Positions 1-11,176 are shown, numbered from the stretch's first letter. The stretch is 64,000 nucleotides of DNA from Chryseobacterium formosense (GCF_900116415.1 NZ_FPAP01000003.1:806001-870000); one strand, 5' to 3'. Notes: generated from the letters alone by a model not told the origin. Translations and numbers: made by a program.

Positions 1-1634
1 TCATTTGGTCTCGGAACTTTTGTAATTAAAGAAATAGCATTATTCAGACTGTAATCTCCGACAACTTTAAGACCTTCAGCACGGTAATCTGTCATTACAT
101 ATTCGTTGTAACGAACACTCGCCCCTGCATTTGCGTTTACATTAAACTTGCCATAATCTTTTTTGAAGGTAAATAGCAAATCATTATTAAATTCATTATT
201 CTTAATATATTGCTCTCTATAAAAACCTTTAAGGTAATTCGCTGAACTATAAGGTCGTTGTGTTGTTCTTTCTTCATCCAACATTTCAATTCCTGATCTT
301 AACATCAAACTGAAATTTTTGTTAAAATCATAAGTTCCGGAAATATTTCCTGTGATCATTTTCTTTTCAACACCATTGAGCATCTGATAAGCAATCAGAT
401 AAGGATTGTCTATGAAACTACTGAACGGGTGAATCTGATCTACCTGCTCTTGTCCCGGTTTCCAGATCGGTTTATACCAAGCCAAATCAACATTCGGATT
501 CTGGAAAATCATGAAATAAGAAATCGACTGATTGTTGTATCCTGTTGCAGGGAGGTTATCGCTTTTGGTATTTGCGTAATTGAATTTTGTTGAAACCCTG
601 AATTTATCTGTTACCTTATGATCCAATGAGAATGCCATATTAAAACGATCAAAACCTGTGTTTGGCATCATCCATTTGTTATCCAGGTACGAAAGTGATG
701 CCCTGAAACTTGTTCTGTCTGTGCTTCCTTCTACAGAAACATTGTTTGAAGATGTAACTCCTGTTTCCCAAAAACCTTTTATATTATCTTTATATGGTCT
801 CCACAATTGTCTTTCCGCACTTTGTCCCAATAAATTAGGGTCGTACTGAAAATAGTATTGTCCATCGAATTTGGGTCCGAAAGCACTACTTGTTCCACCC
901 GTACTTACTCCATCCGCAGATAACCCGTAAGAATAGAAAAATTGCCCTGCCGTGTTTTTCACTAAAGTTCCCTGACCGTACTCATATTGATAATCCGGCC
1001 ATTTTAAAACAGAATCAAAACTCAAAGAAGAATTGAATGAAACTTTAAGTCTCCCATTTTTACTTTTTCCTGATTTTGTCGTTACCATTAAAGCTCCGTT
1101 CGCCGCTCTTGAACCATATAATGCGGCAGCTGAAGCTCCTTTTAGAACGGTAACCGATTCAATATCATCAGGATTGATGCTGTTCAGACCATTTCCCAAA
1201 TCAATTGGTAAATCTCCTCCTGTTCCTGCTCCATAAGCTGCTGTTCCTGTTCCTGTTGTCGAATTGCTCAACGGTACACCATCTACAACGATCAAAGCAT
1301 AGTTACCATCAAGATTAAAAGATTTTTCTCCTCTCAACGTAATTCTTGAAGAACTTAAGGGTCCTGCTCCTGCTGTCTGAATCTTCAAACCGGCTACACG
1401 ACCTTCCAGACCTTGTGCCCAGTTGTTGTTCTGAATATTTTCAAAAATTTCAGAATCTACTTTTTCAGCAACATAGCCTAAGGATTTATCCTGTCTTTTA
1501 ATCCCTAAAGCAGTTACCACAACTTCATCGATCGTTTTTACCGAATCTTTTTTTACCTGCTGTTGAGCCGCCATCTGGACGCTGACTAATCCGAGAACGG
1601 ATAATAGAAGCAGTTTTTGAGTCTCTTTACGCAT
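1..1634 (-). CDS. SusC/RagA-family TonB-linked outer membrane receptor (C-terminus cut by window edge)
   Basis: N-terminal 544 residues of an outer-membrane receptor; the gene runs off the left edge. Residues 1-24 are a signal peptide ending in a MAAQ-like site. A TonB-box-like stretch (IDEVVVTALGIKR) follows directly, which is the SusC/RagA signature; the usual carboxypeptidase-like N-terminal domain is absent. A plug domain (LRGEKSF, VVDGVPL, VLKGASAAALYGSRAANG) is followed by barrel strands. Family members import glycans or peptides with a SusD lipoprotein, which would lie further left, outside the window. The start is the ATG at 1634, just downstream of a TAnnTTTG element. Substrate cannot be told from the sequence. 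Confidence 0.93.
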   Translation of the reverse strand, partial: MRKETQKLLLLSVLGLVSVQMAAQQQVKKDSVKTIDEVVVTALGIKRQDKSLGYVAEKVDSEIFENIQNNNWAQGLEGRVAGLKIQTAGAGPLSSSRITLRGEKSFNLDGNYALIVVDGVPLSNSTTGTGTAAYGAGTGGDLPIDLGNGLNSINPDDIESVTVLKGASAAALYGSRAANGALMVTTKSGKSKNGRLKVSFNSSLSFDSVLKWPDYQYEYGQGTLVKNTAGQFFYSYGLSADGVSTGGTSSAFGPKFDGQYYFQYDPNLLGQSAERQLWRPYKDNIKGFWETGVTSSNNVSVEGSTDRTSFRASLSYLDNKWMMPNTGFDRFNMAFSLDHKVTDKFRVSTKFNYANTKSDNLPATGYNNQSISYFMIFQNPNVDLAWYKPIWKPGQEQVDQIHPFSSFIDNPYLIAYQMLNGVEKKMITGNISGTYDFNKNFSLMLRSGIEMLDEERTTQRPYSSANYLKGFYREQYIKNNEFNNDLLFTFKKDYGKFNVNANAGASVRYNEYVMTDYRAEGLKVVGDYSLNNAISLITKVPRPN

Positions 1635-1651
1635 ACAATTTTTTGTTTGCG

Positions 1652-1659
1652 CAAAATTA
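1652..1659 (-). promoter_or_regulatory. Promoter -7 element of the SusC-like gene
   Basis: TAATTTTG on the minus strand fits the Bacteroidota -7 consensus TAnnTTTG and lies 18 nt before the start codon. No clear -33 TTG is visible. A perfect 6-bp inverted repeat (GCTATG, 5 nt, CATAGC; 1664-1680) sits immediately upstream, between the -7 and -33 regions. Confidence 0.5.
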
Positions 1660-1902
1660 GACTGCTATGACGAGCATAGCTTTAATACGATTTTAACATA
1701 TTTTAAAGAATTTTTAAACCACATATTAATTTATGATTAACAGAAATACATAAACTTTTAGCCTACAGGGTTTTAAAAGAATGAATCATTTTTAATATAA
1801 AAAATGACTTATTTTACCATACCTTTATTGTCTTTTCTTGAGAAAATAAATAACACTACACTTGTAGCATAAAGCATTTTGTTAATTATTCTTATTTAAA
1901 CA

Positions 1903-1936
1903 AAAAAATCTGCTTCAAAAGAAACAGATTTTTTAA
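1903..1936. terminator. Bidirectional terminator
   Basis: Stem AAATCTG/CAGATTT extended by TTC/GAA around an AAAA loop, with A-run before and T-run after. It lies just after the stop of the minus-strand phosphodiesterase gene, so it most likely serves that gene. Confidence 0.7.
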
Positions 1937-1953
1937 TATATTTTTCGGGAAAA

Positions 1954-2700
1954 TTATTTTCCTTTCAGCTGATCAGGAATATTGGTCGTAATAAAACCGA
2001 TTCCCTGAGATTTTAATTCTTCATAAACTTTCTCATCATTTACCGTCCAGGAATTGGTAATTAAACCTAAAGTTTTTGCCTCCGAAATCCAGGTCGGGTT
2101 TTTCTGGAAAACACTGTAATGATAATCTAATCCGTCCAAACCTTCATTTTTAATCTGTTCCGGTGATAATTCTCCATTCAGATATTGTACTTTGAATTTT
2201 GGCTCAACTTTTTTAATCTCCTTACAAACATTTAAGCTGAAAGAAATAAATTCACTTTGAGACTCAAGTTTCATATCTTTTACCATTTTAATGGTTTTCG
2301 CTACGATCTCGTTTTCTTTTTCCTGAGATTTAATCGGCTTAATTTCTATGATTAACTGTAAAGACTTGTCTTTCTTTCCTTGTTTAAGATAATCTTTTAA
2401 TGTCGGAAACTTTTCACCATTCGACAGTTTTAATTTTTCCAATTCTTTGAAATCAGTTTCTTCAATAATCATTTTTCCGTGATGCTCATCATGATTAATG
2501 ACCAAAACACCGTCTTTCGTCATTCTCACGTCGAATTCAGCTCCGTAAATTTTTAATTTCTGTGCATTTTCCAATGCCTTGATCGAATTTTCTGTAGTCG
2601 GAGGATTGGTTTGAAAATAACCTCTGTGTGCGATAATTTGAGTTTGTGCATTCATAAAAGCTGTCGTTAAAACTGCAAACCCTAAGATAAACTTTTTCAT
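1954..2700 (-). CDS. Secreted glycerophosphodiester phosphodiesterase family protein
   Basis: 248 residues with a signal peptide (about 1-18, ending MNAQ). The GDPD fold is clear: His25-Arg26-Gly, Glu37 in TTENS, the ExD pair Glu55/Asp57 in GAEFDVRMTKDG, and His70-Asp71, which are the metal and acid-base residues of GlpQ/UgpQ enzymes. These hydrolyse glycerophosphodiesters (deacylated phospholipids) to glycerol-3-phosphate and an alcohol, here probably in the periplasm. It stands alone between a divergently oriented ligA and its own terminator at 1903-1936. Substrate range is inferred from the family. Confidence 0.9.
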   Translation of the reverse strand: MKKFILGFAVLTTAFMNAQTQIIAHRGYFQTNPPTTENSIKALENAQKLKIYGAEFDVRMTKDGVLVINHDEHHGKMIIEETDFKELEKLKLSNGEKFPTLKDYLKQGKKDKSLQLIIEIKPIKSQEKENEIVAKTIKMVKDMKLESQSEFISFSLNVCKEIKKVEPKFKVQYLNGELSPEQIKNEGLDGLDYHYSVFQKNPTWISEAKTLGLITNSWTVNDEKVYEELKSQGIGFITTNIPDQLKGK

Positions 2701-2899
2701 AATTTTAAATATTCTTCTGCATTATAATTCCAGTTAAAGTTTGATTTTATTTTTTTAAACTGAAATTTAAAACAATATAATGATAATTATACAATTCGCT
2801 GCAAAGGTAAAAGAGATTTGCGACGATGCTTTAAAATGAATTTGAACATTTGTTGAATTTAATCTTAATTTTAATCATCCATTTCTCCACAATACTTAT

Positions 2900-2907
2900 T
2901 ATTTTTG
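2900..2907 (+). promoter_or_regulatory. Promoter -7 element of ligA
   Basis: TATTTTTG matches TAnnTTTG and lies 19 nt before the ligA ATG. It also supports the start at 2927, since transcription would begin about 2914. No convincing -33 TTG. Confidence 0.5.
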
Positions 2908-2911
2908 TTGA

Positions 2912-4930
<2,019 letters not shown>

Positions 4931-5029
4931 TACGTTTTTAATAATTTAACATATTATACCATTGAGATTCATTCTTAATGGTATATTTTTGTTTTTCACT
5001 CTGAAAAGAATTTAAAACTAATAATTTCT

Positions 5030-7315
5030 ATGAAAAAAAATTACTATTTAATTTTTTTGTTGTTATGCTCTGTGTTTCAAGCACAAATTATAAACATTCC
5101 GGATCCTATTTTCAAAGCTCGGCTTTTATACGCAAATACATCAAATGGAATGGCAAGCAACAGCTCAAATCAATCTATTGTAATTGATACAAATGGAGAT
5201 AACGAGATTCAGGTTTCAGAAGCATTGAATGTTTATAAACTAAATATTGGTGGCAATCCTGGCAATGGGATTTCTGATCTTACAGGTATTAATCAGTTTA
5301 GTAATCTGACATCTTTAATTGCTTGGAATAATAATCTAACAAATCTGCAAATATCAGGATTATCAAATGTAGAATCTATTAATCTTGCCAACAACAATCT
5401 TACTACTCTTTCATTAAATAATTTAACAAATCTGAAAGTGATCTCTTTCGCTAATAATCAGGTTTCAACTTTTTCAGCAACTAACGTTCCAAATTTACAA
5501 ATTCTCACTTGTACTGGGAATCAATTAGGAACACTTGATATTTCTGTTTTCCCAAATTTAAAGAACTTAGAATCTAACAACAATTTGCTAACCACACTAA
5601 ATTTAAATAACAATAATCATTTATTATCGATTAATGCCAAAAATAATCAGCTTACAACGATTCCTTTAGGAGAATGTCCAATTTTAACTAGTCTATATAT
5701 TAATAATAATTTGTTCAGTACAATTGATGCCGGACAACTTACGCAGCTTGGCTATTTTGATTTTTCAGATAATCCTAATCTTATAAGCTTTAATATTAAG
5801 AACGGCAAGCATAATTATGATCAAAATGCGGTACCCAAATTCTCAAACACTCCAAATTTAAAATACATCTGCGTTGATGATTTTGAGCTTGGGATGATCT
5901 ATGGACTTGTAAATTTTTATAATCAGCCTAATGTTGTATTAAGCTCATATTGTTCTTTCACTCCCGGAGGAAATTTTTATACAATACAAGGAAATACGAG
6001 ATACGATTACAATAATAATGGTTGCGATATCAATGATCCTGTAAAAGTATTTCAAAAATTCTCAATTACGAATAGTGCTAATTCTGGAAATATAATAGCT
6101 AATGCCTCTGGAAATTATTCAATTCCTGTTCAATCAGGAAATCATACAATTACGCCAATAGTAGAAAACCCAACCTATTTTACGATTTCTCCTACAAGTG
6201 TAACAGCGAATTTCCCAGCACAAACTAGTCCTTTAACGCAAAATTTTTGCTTAACGGCTAATGGAACACACAATGATCTTGAAGTTCTCATTATTCCTGT
6301 TACAGCCGCAAGTCCGGGTTTTGATGCAAAATATAAAATCGTCTATAAAAACAAAGGAACATCGGCACAATCAGGTACGATCGTTTATAACTTCAATGAT
6401 AATCTGATGAACTTTTTGAGTTCCACTGTTGCTCCGAATTCGCAAGCAACCGGAGTTTTAAGCTGGAATTTCACCAATCTATTACCATTTGAGACAAAAG
6501 AAATGACGCTAAATTTCAAATTAAATACACCAATTCAAACTCCGGCTCTGAATGGTGGTGATATTTTAAATTATTCTACACAAATCAATGGATTAACAGA
6601 TGAAACTCCTTCAGATAATATTTTTGTGCTCAATCAAACTGTCGTAAATTCTTTCGACCCGAATGACAAAACATGTTTGGAAGGAACTGCAATCACTCAA
6701 GCGAAAGTTGGAGATTATGTTCATTATTTAATCCGATTTGAAAATACAGGAACAGCAAATGCGCAAAATATTGTCGTAAAAGATGAACTAGATACTTCAA
6801 AATTTGATATATCAAGCTTGATTCCGCTTAACGCAAGTCACAATTTTGTCACGAGAATTACCAATCCTAATGTTGTAGAATTTATTTTTGAAAACATCCA
6901 GCTTCCATTTGACGATGCAAATAATGATGGTTATGTTTCATTTAAAATTAAAACAAAATCCACTTTAAATATTGGTGACAGCTTCAGTAATCTTGCTAAA
7001 ATTTACTTTGATTATAACCATCCGATTATTACGAATAGTTATACCACTACAGTTCAGAATGTTCTTTCTACTACGGAAAATTTGATAGAGAAAAATTCCG
7101 TATCCATTTATCCAAACCCGGTAAAAGATATTCTTCATATAAAATCTAAAAATGAAATAATTAAAGCTGAAATTTATGATTCTATAGGCAGAATTATACT
7201 TTCTGCAAAAGCGAAAGAAAACGCAATCAATGTTGCTGAGCTTTCCAAAGGAGCTTATATGATTAAATTATTTTTAAAAGATCATTACGAAGTACAGAAA
7301 TTTATCAAAGATTAA
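5030..7315 (+). CDS. Leucine-rich-repeat protein with T9SS type A sorting domain
   Basis: 761 residues. A signal peptide (about 1-19, ending FQAQ) is followed by a conserved entry motif (DTNGDNEIQVSEAL), then about eight Asn-rich leucine repeats (LTNLxxLxxxNNxLTTL type, about 80-270). The middle has CARDB/DUF11-like and DUF7619-like modules beginning at SFDPNDKTCLEG (about 540). The last 70-80 residues are a type A T9SS tail (SIYPNPVKDILHIKS, ending with a basic-aromatic strand), so the protein is exported by PorSS and probably anchored or released at the cell surface. The repeats suggest binding of protein or glycan; no enzymatic motif was seen. Codon use matches neighbours. Confidence 0.9.
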   Translation: MKKNYYLIFLLLCSVFQAQIINIPDPIFKARLLYANTSNGMASNSSNQSIVIDTNGDNEIQVSEALNVYKLNIGGNPGNGISDLTGINQFSNLTSLIAWNNNLTNLQISGLSNVESINLANNNLTTLSLNNLTNLKVISFANNQVSTFSATNVPNLQILTCTGNQLGTLDISVFPNLKNLESNNNLLTTLNLNNNNHLLSINAKNNQLTTIPLGECPILTSLYINNNLFSTIDAGQLTQLGYFDFSDNPNLISFNIKNGKHNYDQNAVPKFSNTPNLKYICVDDFELGMIYGLVNFYNQPNVVLSSYCSFTPGGNFYTIQGNTRYDYNNNGCDINDPVKVFQKFSITNSANSGNIIANASGNYSIPVQSGNHTITPIVENPTYFTISPTSVTANFPAQTSPLTQNFCLTANGTHNDLEVLIIPVTAASPGFDAKYKIVYKNKGTSAQSGTIVYNFNDNLMNFLSSTVAPNSQATGVLSWNFTNLLPFETKEMTLNFKLNTPIQTPALNGGDILNYSTQINGLTDETPSDNIFVLNQTVVNSFDPNDKTCLEGTAITQAKVGDYVHYLIRFENTGTANAQNIVVKDELDTSKFDISSLIPLNASHNFVTRITNPNVVEFIFENIQLPFDDANNDGYVSFKIKTKSTLNIGDSFSNLAKIYFDYNHPIITNSYTTTVQNVLSTTENLIEKNSVSIYPNPVKDILHIKSKNEIIKAEIYDSIGRIILSAKAKENAINVAELSKGAYMIKLFLKDHYEVQKFIKD

Positions 7316-7330
7316 TTTAATTATAATAAG

Positions 7331-7365
7331 AAAACTGGCTGCCTTTCTAAGACAGCCAGTTTTTT
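7331..7365. terminator. Bidirectional terminator between convergent genes
   Basis: AACTGGCTG and CAGCCAGTT form a 9-bp stem with T-run on both strands. It lies between the ends of the LRR gene and the DUF1349 gene, overlapping the stop codon of the latter by two bases. Confidence 0.85.
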
Positions 7366-8014
7366 ACTGGTTCTTCTTCAACCACTCAAGCCGACGCTGA
7401 TCCGGGAGATGTTTTACCGAAAAATTTTCAAAAGTGGCCTTGAAACCGTTTCCGTCTGGACTTGCCGCCATAAAACCTACCTTCACCGGAATATTATCCT
7501 GCAGATGGGCATTTCTCATCATCACATATTCTTTGTCGTCAAACGAGTAGAAAATCTCGACTGCATCTAATCTCCGAACCGCTTTTATCCAGACGAAAGG
7601 CGGAGTTTTATCCAAAACAATTACACTCCAATCGCTAGTTTTATGAGTAACAACGGTACTGAGATTGAATTTTCCGTCAACAAATTCCACTCCTGCTTTA
7701 ATATAATTTTCTTCATCAATTCTCAACATCAGTCCCATTTGATCGAAACGGGCTTTATAATCGCCTGTAATTTTCACTTTAGCTTCAAATTCACCGCCGT
7801 AAGTGGAATAATAAAACGGTGCATCATCAACTGTAAAACCATAATGTGAAATTCTCCAGTAATCACTTTGTGGAGTAACATTCATTATAAGTTTTTTATC
7901 TTTTATTTCCCATTGCTGCGGTTCGTTGAACCAGGTCATTTTCTCCAAAGATTGTGCTTTTACTTCTTGAAAAGCAGAAAAAATGGCAAGAGATGCAAAT
8001 ATTATCTTTTTCAT
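7364..8014 (-). CDS. DUF1349 domain protein (concanavalin-like), secreted
   Basis: 216 residues from the ATG at 8014; an upstream in-frame ATG at 8047 would put 11 charged residues before a clear signal peptide (MKKIIFASLAIFSAF...KAQ), so the inner start is preferred. The mature part (WFNEPQQWEI, YGFTVDDAPFYYSTYGG, QMGLMLRIDEENYIKAGVE) is the DUF1349 family, a beta-sandwich like laminarinase/glycan-binding folds and related to yeast 'regulation of enolase 1'. The biochemical role is unknown; binding to a sugar is a family-level guess. It is convergent with the LRR gene and follows the acetyltransferase gene on the same strand, 91 nt downstream of it. Confidence 0.85.
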   Translation of the reverse strand: MKKIIFASLAIFSAFQEVKAQSLEKMTWFNEPQQWEIKDKKLIMNVTPQSDYWRISHYGFTVDDAPFYYSTYGGEFEAKVKITGDYKARFDQMGLMLRIDEENYIKAGVEFVDGKFNLSTVVTHKTSDWSVIVLDKTPPFVWIKAVRRLDAVEIFYSFDDKEYVMMRNAHLQDNIPVKVGFMAASPDGNGFKATFENFSVKHLPDQRRLEWLKKNQ

Positions 8015-8105
8015 TTCTTTATTTAAAATATTAATATTTTCTCGCAAAGATTTAGCTAATCAACCGTATGTTCTAAGTCGCTTAATCTGTGAAAGAATTA
8101 AAAAA

Positions 8106-8666
8106 CTAAATTTCACGAACAACTTTACACGGATTCCCAAAAGCCAGAACATTGGCCGGAATATCTTTTGTAACAACGCTTCCTGCTCCGATAACCGTAT
8201 TATCCCCTATCGTAACGCCGGGAAGAATCGTGCATCCGCCGCCAATCCAAACATTATTCCCAACAGATATAGGTTTTGCATCTTCCAGACCTTTATTTCT
8301 TCTTTCAGCATCCAATGGATGTCCCGCCGTATAAAAACCGCAGTTGGGAGCAATAAAAACATTGTCTCCGAAAGTTACTTTTGCACAGTCGAGGATTACC
8401 ACATTGTGATTGGTGTAAAAATTTTCTCCAATTTCAATATTATAGCCGTAATCACAATAAAAAGGCTGTTCGATATGGAAATTATCAGTCGTTTTTCCAA
8501 ACAGACTTTTGATTATATTTTTTCTATCTTCAATCTTTGAAGGCAAAAGATGATTGTATTCAAAACATAAGTCTTTACATTTCTGTCTCTCCTCCACCAA
8601 AACAGGATCACCGGCATCATATATTTCACCGGACATCATTTTTTCTTTTTCGTTCAGATTATTCAT
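8106..8666 (-). CDS. Sugar O-acetyltransferase, maltose/galactoside type (left-handed beta-helix)
   Basis: 186 residues from the ATG at 8666. A promoter at 8689-8719 would start transcription near 8682, leaving the upstream ATG at 8705 outside the message, so the inner start is right. The N-terminal Mac-type motif (MSGEIYDAGDPVL) and C-terminal hexapeptide repeats (IGENFYTNHN, ISVGNNVWIGGGCTILPGVTIG, GSVVTKDIPANVLAFGNPCK) identify a Maa/LacA/NodL acetyltransferase that moves acetyl from acetyl-CoA to a sugar hydroxyl. The catalytic His is visible in FYTAGHPLDAE. Acceptor is not predictable. Cytosolic, single gene. Confidence 0.93.
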   Translation of the reverse strand: MNNLNEKEKMMSGEIYDAGDPVLVEERQKCKDLCFEYNHLLPSKIEDRKNIIKSLFGKTTDNFHIEQPFYCDYGYNIEIGENFYTNHNVVILDCAKVTFGDNVFIAPNCGFYTAGHPLDAERRNKGLEDAKPISVGNNVWIGGGCTILPGVTIGDNTVIGAGSVVTKDIPANVLAFGNPCKVVREI

Positions 8667-8688
8667 TGTACTTTTACATATGTCGTTA

Positions 8689-8719
8689 CAAATGTATAGT
8701 CTCAAAACTCGATAACCAA
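8689..8719 (-). promoter_or_regulatory. Promoter of the O-acetyltransferase gene
   Basis: Minus-strand TTG (8717-8719), 20 nt, TACATTTG (8689-8696): both Bacteroidota elements with correct spacing. Predicted start about 8682, 16 nt before the ATG at 8666, which settles the start codon. Confidence 0.75.
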
Positions 8720-8742
8720 TACTGATTAATAACCATTTTCAA

Positions 8743-9498
8743 ATGAAACCCATCCGATCCGACCTCAACGATCAATTACTTCAGCAAAATTTTGCTTCTG
8801 AAACGGAAACAGAAAAACGGCAGCTGGAAAAATGTCAGATCATGGCCAAAAATTTTGTAGAACTCGAAAACGGAATTGCTATTCTGAGCGACCTCAAAAA
8901 CAACAAAAGCTACGTTTATTCAGGGAAAATTGCAGAAGAACTGAAGATTTTTCAGAATAAAAATACACTTGAAATTGAAAGCATTTGGGAAGACGAGCTT
9001 TTTGATGTTCTGGAAGCAGATGATGTTCTTCAAAAACATATTCTGGAACTCCAGTTTTTCAAATTCATTAAAACAATTCCGTTTGAGAAAAGAAAAAATT
9101 ATAGCGTTGTGAGTCGACTACGAATTTTAGAAAAACAGAAATCATTGATTCACAAAATGTTTTATTTTTCAGATGCGCATCACCGAAATATAGAGTTTGC
9201 CCTTTGTCTTTATCATTTTGATTTTTTTCCGGCGGCAAATTATACAGGAATGATTATCAATAATTCGGATGGAGAAATCTTCCGTCATACAGAAGTTGAA
9301 AATTCTGACTTTCTTTCTTTACGGGAAAAAGAAATCCTTAAAATGATTCAGCTGGGTAAAAAGAGCAAAGAAATTGCCGGACTTCTTTTTATCAGTGTGA
9401 ATACAGTCAACCGTCACCGCCAGAATATTCTCGAAAAAATGCGTGTTTCGAATACCACTGAAGCCTGCACAATGGCTTCAAAATTGAATTGGATTTAG
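8743..9498 (+). CDS. LuxR-type helix-turn-helix transcriptional regulator
   Basis: 251 residues. The C-terminal 65 residues are a complete LuxR/GerE DNA-binding domain (LSLREKEILKMIQLGKKSKEIA, then SVNTVNRHRQNILEKM). The N-terminal 180 residues have no recognisable receiver (no conserved phospho-acceptor Asp context) or autoinducer domain; they resemble the PAS-like sensory halves found in other Flavobacteriia LuxR proteins that precede DNA-binding domains. It is divergent from the acetyltransferase, with the start codons about 76 nt apart, and 39 nt upstream of the MgtC-like gene, so the latter may be cotranscribed. Signal and targets unknown. Confidence 0.88.
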   Translation: MKPIRSDLNDQLLQQNFASETETEKRQLEKCQIMAKNFVELENGIAILSDLKNNKSYVYSGKIAEELKIFQNKNTLEIESIWEDELFDVLEADDVLQKHILELQFFKFIKTIPFEKRKNYSVVSRLRILEKQKSLIHKMFYFSDAHHRNIEFALCLYHFDFFPAANYTGMIINNSDGEIFRHTEVENSDFLSLREKEILKMIQLGKKSKEIAGLLFISVNTVNRHRQNILEKMRVSNTTEACTMASKLNWI

Positions 9499-9537
9499 AA
9501 TCTATTTATCGTACTTTTATTTCATTAAATTTCTACA

Positions 9538-10182
9538 ATGGATTTCCTGAAAGATCACTCCATACAAAACGAGCTTTTGCTGATTTTCTTTTCGGTATTG
9601 CTGGGTCTTTGCATCGGTGCAGAAAGAGAATACCGCAATAAATCTGCAGGTTTACGAACTTTTATACTCGTTTGCTTCGGTTCTTGTCTTTTCACCATTC
9701 TTTCTATAAAAATAGGAGTTCAAGATCCTGATCGACTGGCTGCAAATATCATTACCGGAATCGGTTTTCTTGGAGCCGGTGTTATTTTTAAAGGTGATAA
9801 TAAAATTGACGGAATTACCACAGCAACCACAATCTGGGCTACAGCTTCCATCGGAATGGCAGTCGGTTCCGGCTACGTTTATCTTTCTCTTCTGGGAACT
9901 GTTCTTGTTCTGCTTATTCTCAGCTCACTCACTTATTTTCAGAACTTCATCGATAAAAATCATAAAATCAGGGAATACAGAATCACAGTTTCAGATAAAA
10001 AAGACCTGAAATACTGCGAAACCTTATTTAAAGCCAGCAATCTAAAATCTATGATTATCAAACAGCAGTTTTCGAAGGAAAATCTTATAACTACATGGCG
10101 ACTAACGGGCAAAAATAATCATCATGAAACTTTTATCAACCAGATGATGGATGACGATAAAATCATTTCTTTTTCATATTAG
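9538..10182 (+). CDS. MgtC/SapB family inner-membrane protein
   Basis: 214 residues. The first 145 residues form the MgtC hydrophobic domain with about four membrane helices and the family motif GAEREYRNKSAGLRT near residues 28-42, followed by LVCFGSCLFTILS and GIGFLGAGVIFKG. The C-terminal 65 residues are a soluble ACT-like tail. MgtC proteins are linked to survival in low Mg2+ and to control of ATP synthase in Salmonella, but in other bacteria the role is unclear. Gene lies 39 nt after the LuxR-type regulator. No Mg2+-sensing leader was recognised. Confidence 0.9.
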   Translation: MDFLKDHSIQNELLLIFFSVLLGLCIGAEREYRNKSAGLRTFILVCFGSCLFTILSIKIGVQDPDRLAANIITGIGFLGAGVIFKGDNKIDGITTATTIWATASIGMAVGSGYVYLSLLGTVLVLLILSSLTYFQNFIDKNHKIREYRITVSDKKDLKYCETLFKASNLKSMIIKQQFSKENLITTWRLTGKNNHHETFINQMMDDDKIISFSY

Positions 10183-10344
10183 TTTTCCAAACGACGATCT
10201 TTAATTTAAAATTTTAATTAGTTTTAATATTTTTTATTTTAAATTTAACGCAAGTAAGATATTTAATTTAAATTTTAAACAAACATCGTTAAAACACAGC
10301 CTGATGTTTTCCTATAAAAATTTTAAAAAAAAACAATTCGGTCT

Positions 10345-10352
10345 TACTTTTG
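10345..10352 (+). promoter_or_regulatory. Promoter -7 element of the Crp/Fnr-type gene
   Basis: TACTTTTG fits TAnnTTTG, 29 nt before the ATG at 10382. The upstream 150 bases are very AT-rich and show no TTG at the expected distance. Confidence 0.5.
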
Positions 10353-10381
10353 TATCAGGAAATCAATATTCATAGGGTTTT

Positions 10382-10963
10382 ATGGAGAAACTGCTCAATA
10401 TTTACAAATCGATCGAAGGTCTTTCTCAGGAAGAGGCTCTTTACCATGTCAATAAATTTGAAAGAATAACTTTCCCTAAGAAAACATTGATTCTGAAAGA
10501 AGGAACTGTGGAAGATTACCTTTATTTCATCGACAAGGGCATCATTCGATTTTTTGTCAATAAAGTTCATCCTACAGAGCCTTCCAAAGAAATTACTTTT
10601 TCTTTTATTGCCGAAAATATGTTTTGCAGCGCATATGATTCTTTCATCACTAGAAAACCTTGCGCATATAATGTAAAAACGGTGCAGGAAACAATTGTTT
10701 ACAGAATTCATCACGATGATCTTCAGGAATTGTATGAAAGAAGTAAAGTGGGAAATTATCTGGGAAGAATTTCAGCAGAAAATCTTTATGTAAAAAAAAC
10801 TCAGCGGGAAATCTCACTATTAATGCACACTGCTGAAGAGCGTTATTTAAATTTAGCAAAAGCATACCCGAAATTCATTCAGGAAATTCCGTTAAAACAC
10901 ATTGCTTCTTACATCGGAATCACTCCGCAAGCTTTGAGCCGTATCAGAAAACAGCTTTTATGA
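10382..10963 (+). CDS. Crp/Fnr family transcriptional regulator
   Basis: 193 residues. N-terminal cyclic-nucleotide-binding beta-barrel (about 15-120; KKTLILKEGTVEDYLYFIDKGIIRFF) without the Cys cluster of Fnr and without the canonical cAMP-contact motif, so the ligand is unknown. C-terminal helix-turn-helix is short (HIASYIGITPQALSRIRKQL) as in many Bacteroidota Crp-like proteins that respond to stress or redox cues. Monocistronic; followed by a 262-nt gap containing a short reading frame and strong terminator. Confidence 0.9.
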   Translation: MEKLLNIYKSIEGLSQEEALYHVNKFERITFPKKTLILKEGTVEDYLYFIDKGIIRFFVNKVHPTEPSKEITFSFIAENMFCSAYDSFITRKPCAYNVKTVQETIVYRIHHDDLQELYERSKVGNYLGRISAENLYVKKTQREISLLMHTAEERYLNLAKAYPKFIQEIPLKHIASYIGITPQALSRIRKQLL

Positions 10964-10997
10964 ACATAGGTTCATTTTTTAGCTCATAAATAATGCG

Positions 10998-11066
10998 TTA
11001 ATTTGCGACCAGTAAAAGGAAACACAAGTGATGGAAATTTTTACTTTTCAAAATTTGATGAAATAA
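10998..11066 (+). other. Possible short transcript with 11-codon reading frame
   Basis: A near-consensus -7 element (TTAATTTG, 10998-11005) is followed by AAAGGA (about 11015-11020) and an 11-codon frame (ATG 11031 to TAA 11066). A strong terminator ends at 11176, about 165 nt after the predicted start. Could be a leader peptide, an sRNA, or only the 3' region of the Crp/Fnr gene. No homology recognised. Confidence 0.3.
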
Positions 11067-11137
11067 AATACAAATTACAGTACGACAGATTTTTAAAATT
11101 CTTTTATTAATCTTAAGCTGAAAAAAGATAATCCCAG

Positions 11138-11176
11138 AAAACCCTTTCTAAATTTAAATTTTAGAAAGGGTTTTTC
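11138..11176 (+). terminator. Strong intrinsic terminator before the S46 peptidase gene
   Basis: AACCCTTTCTAAA pairs perfectly with TTTAGAAAGGGTT (13 bp, 7-nt loop), then TTTTTCTTTT. It ends 50 nt before the next start codon. Confidence 0.9.

Noticed and set aside
658..1236. Plus-strand frames opposite the SusC-like gene
   Set aside because: They lie wholly inside the minus-strand coding sequence with unrelated composition and no promoter; shadows.
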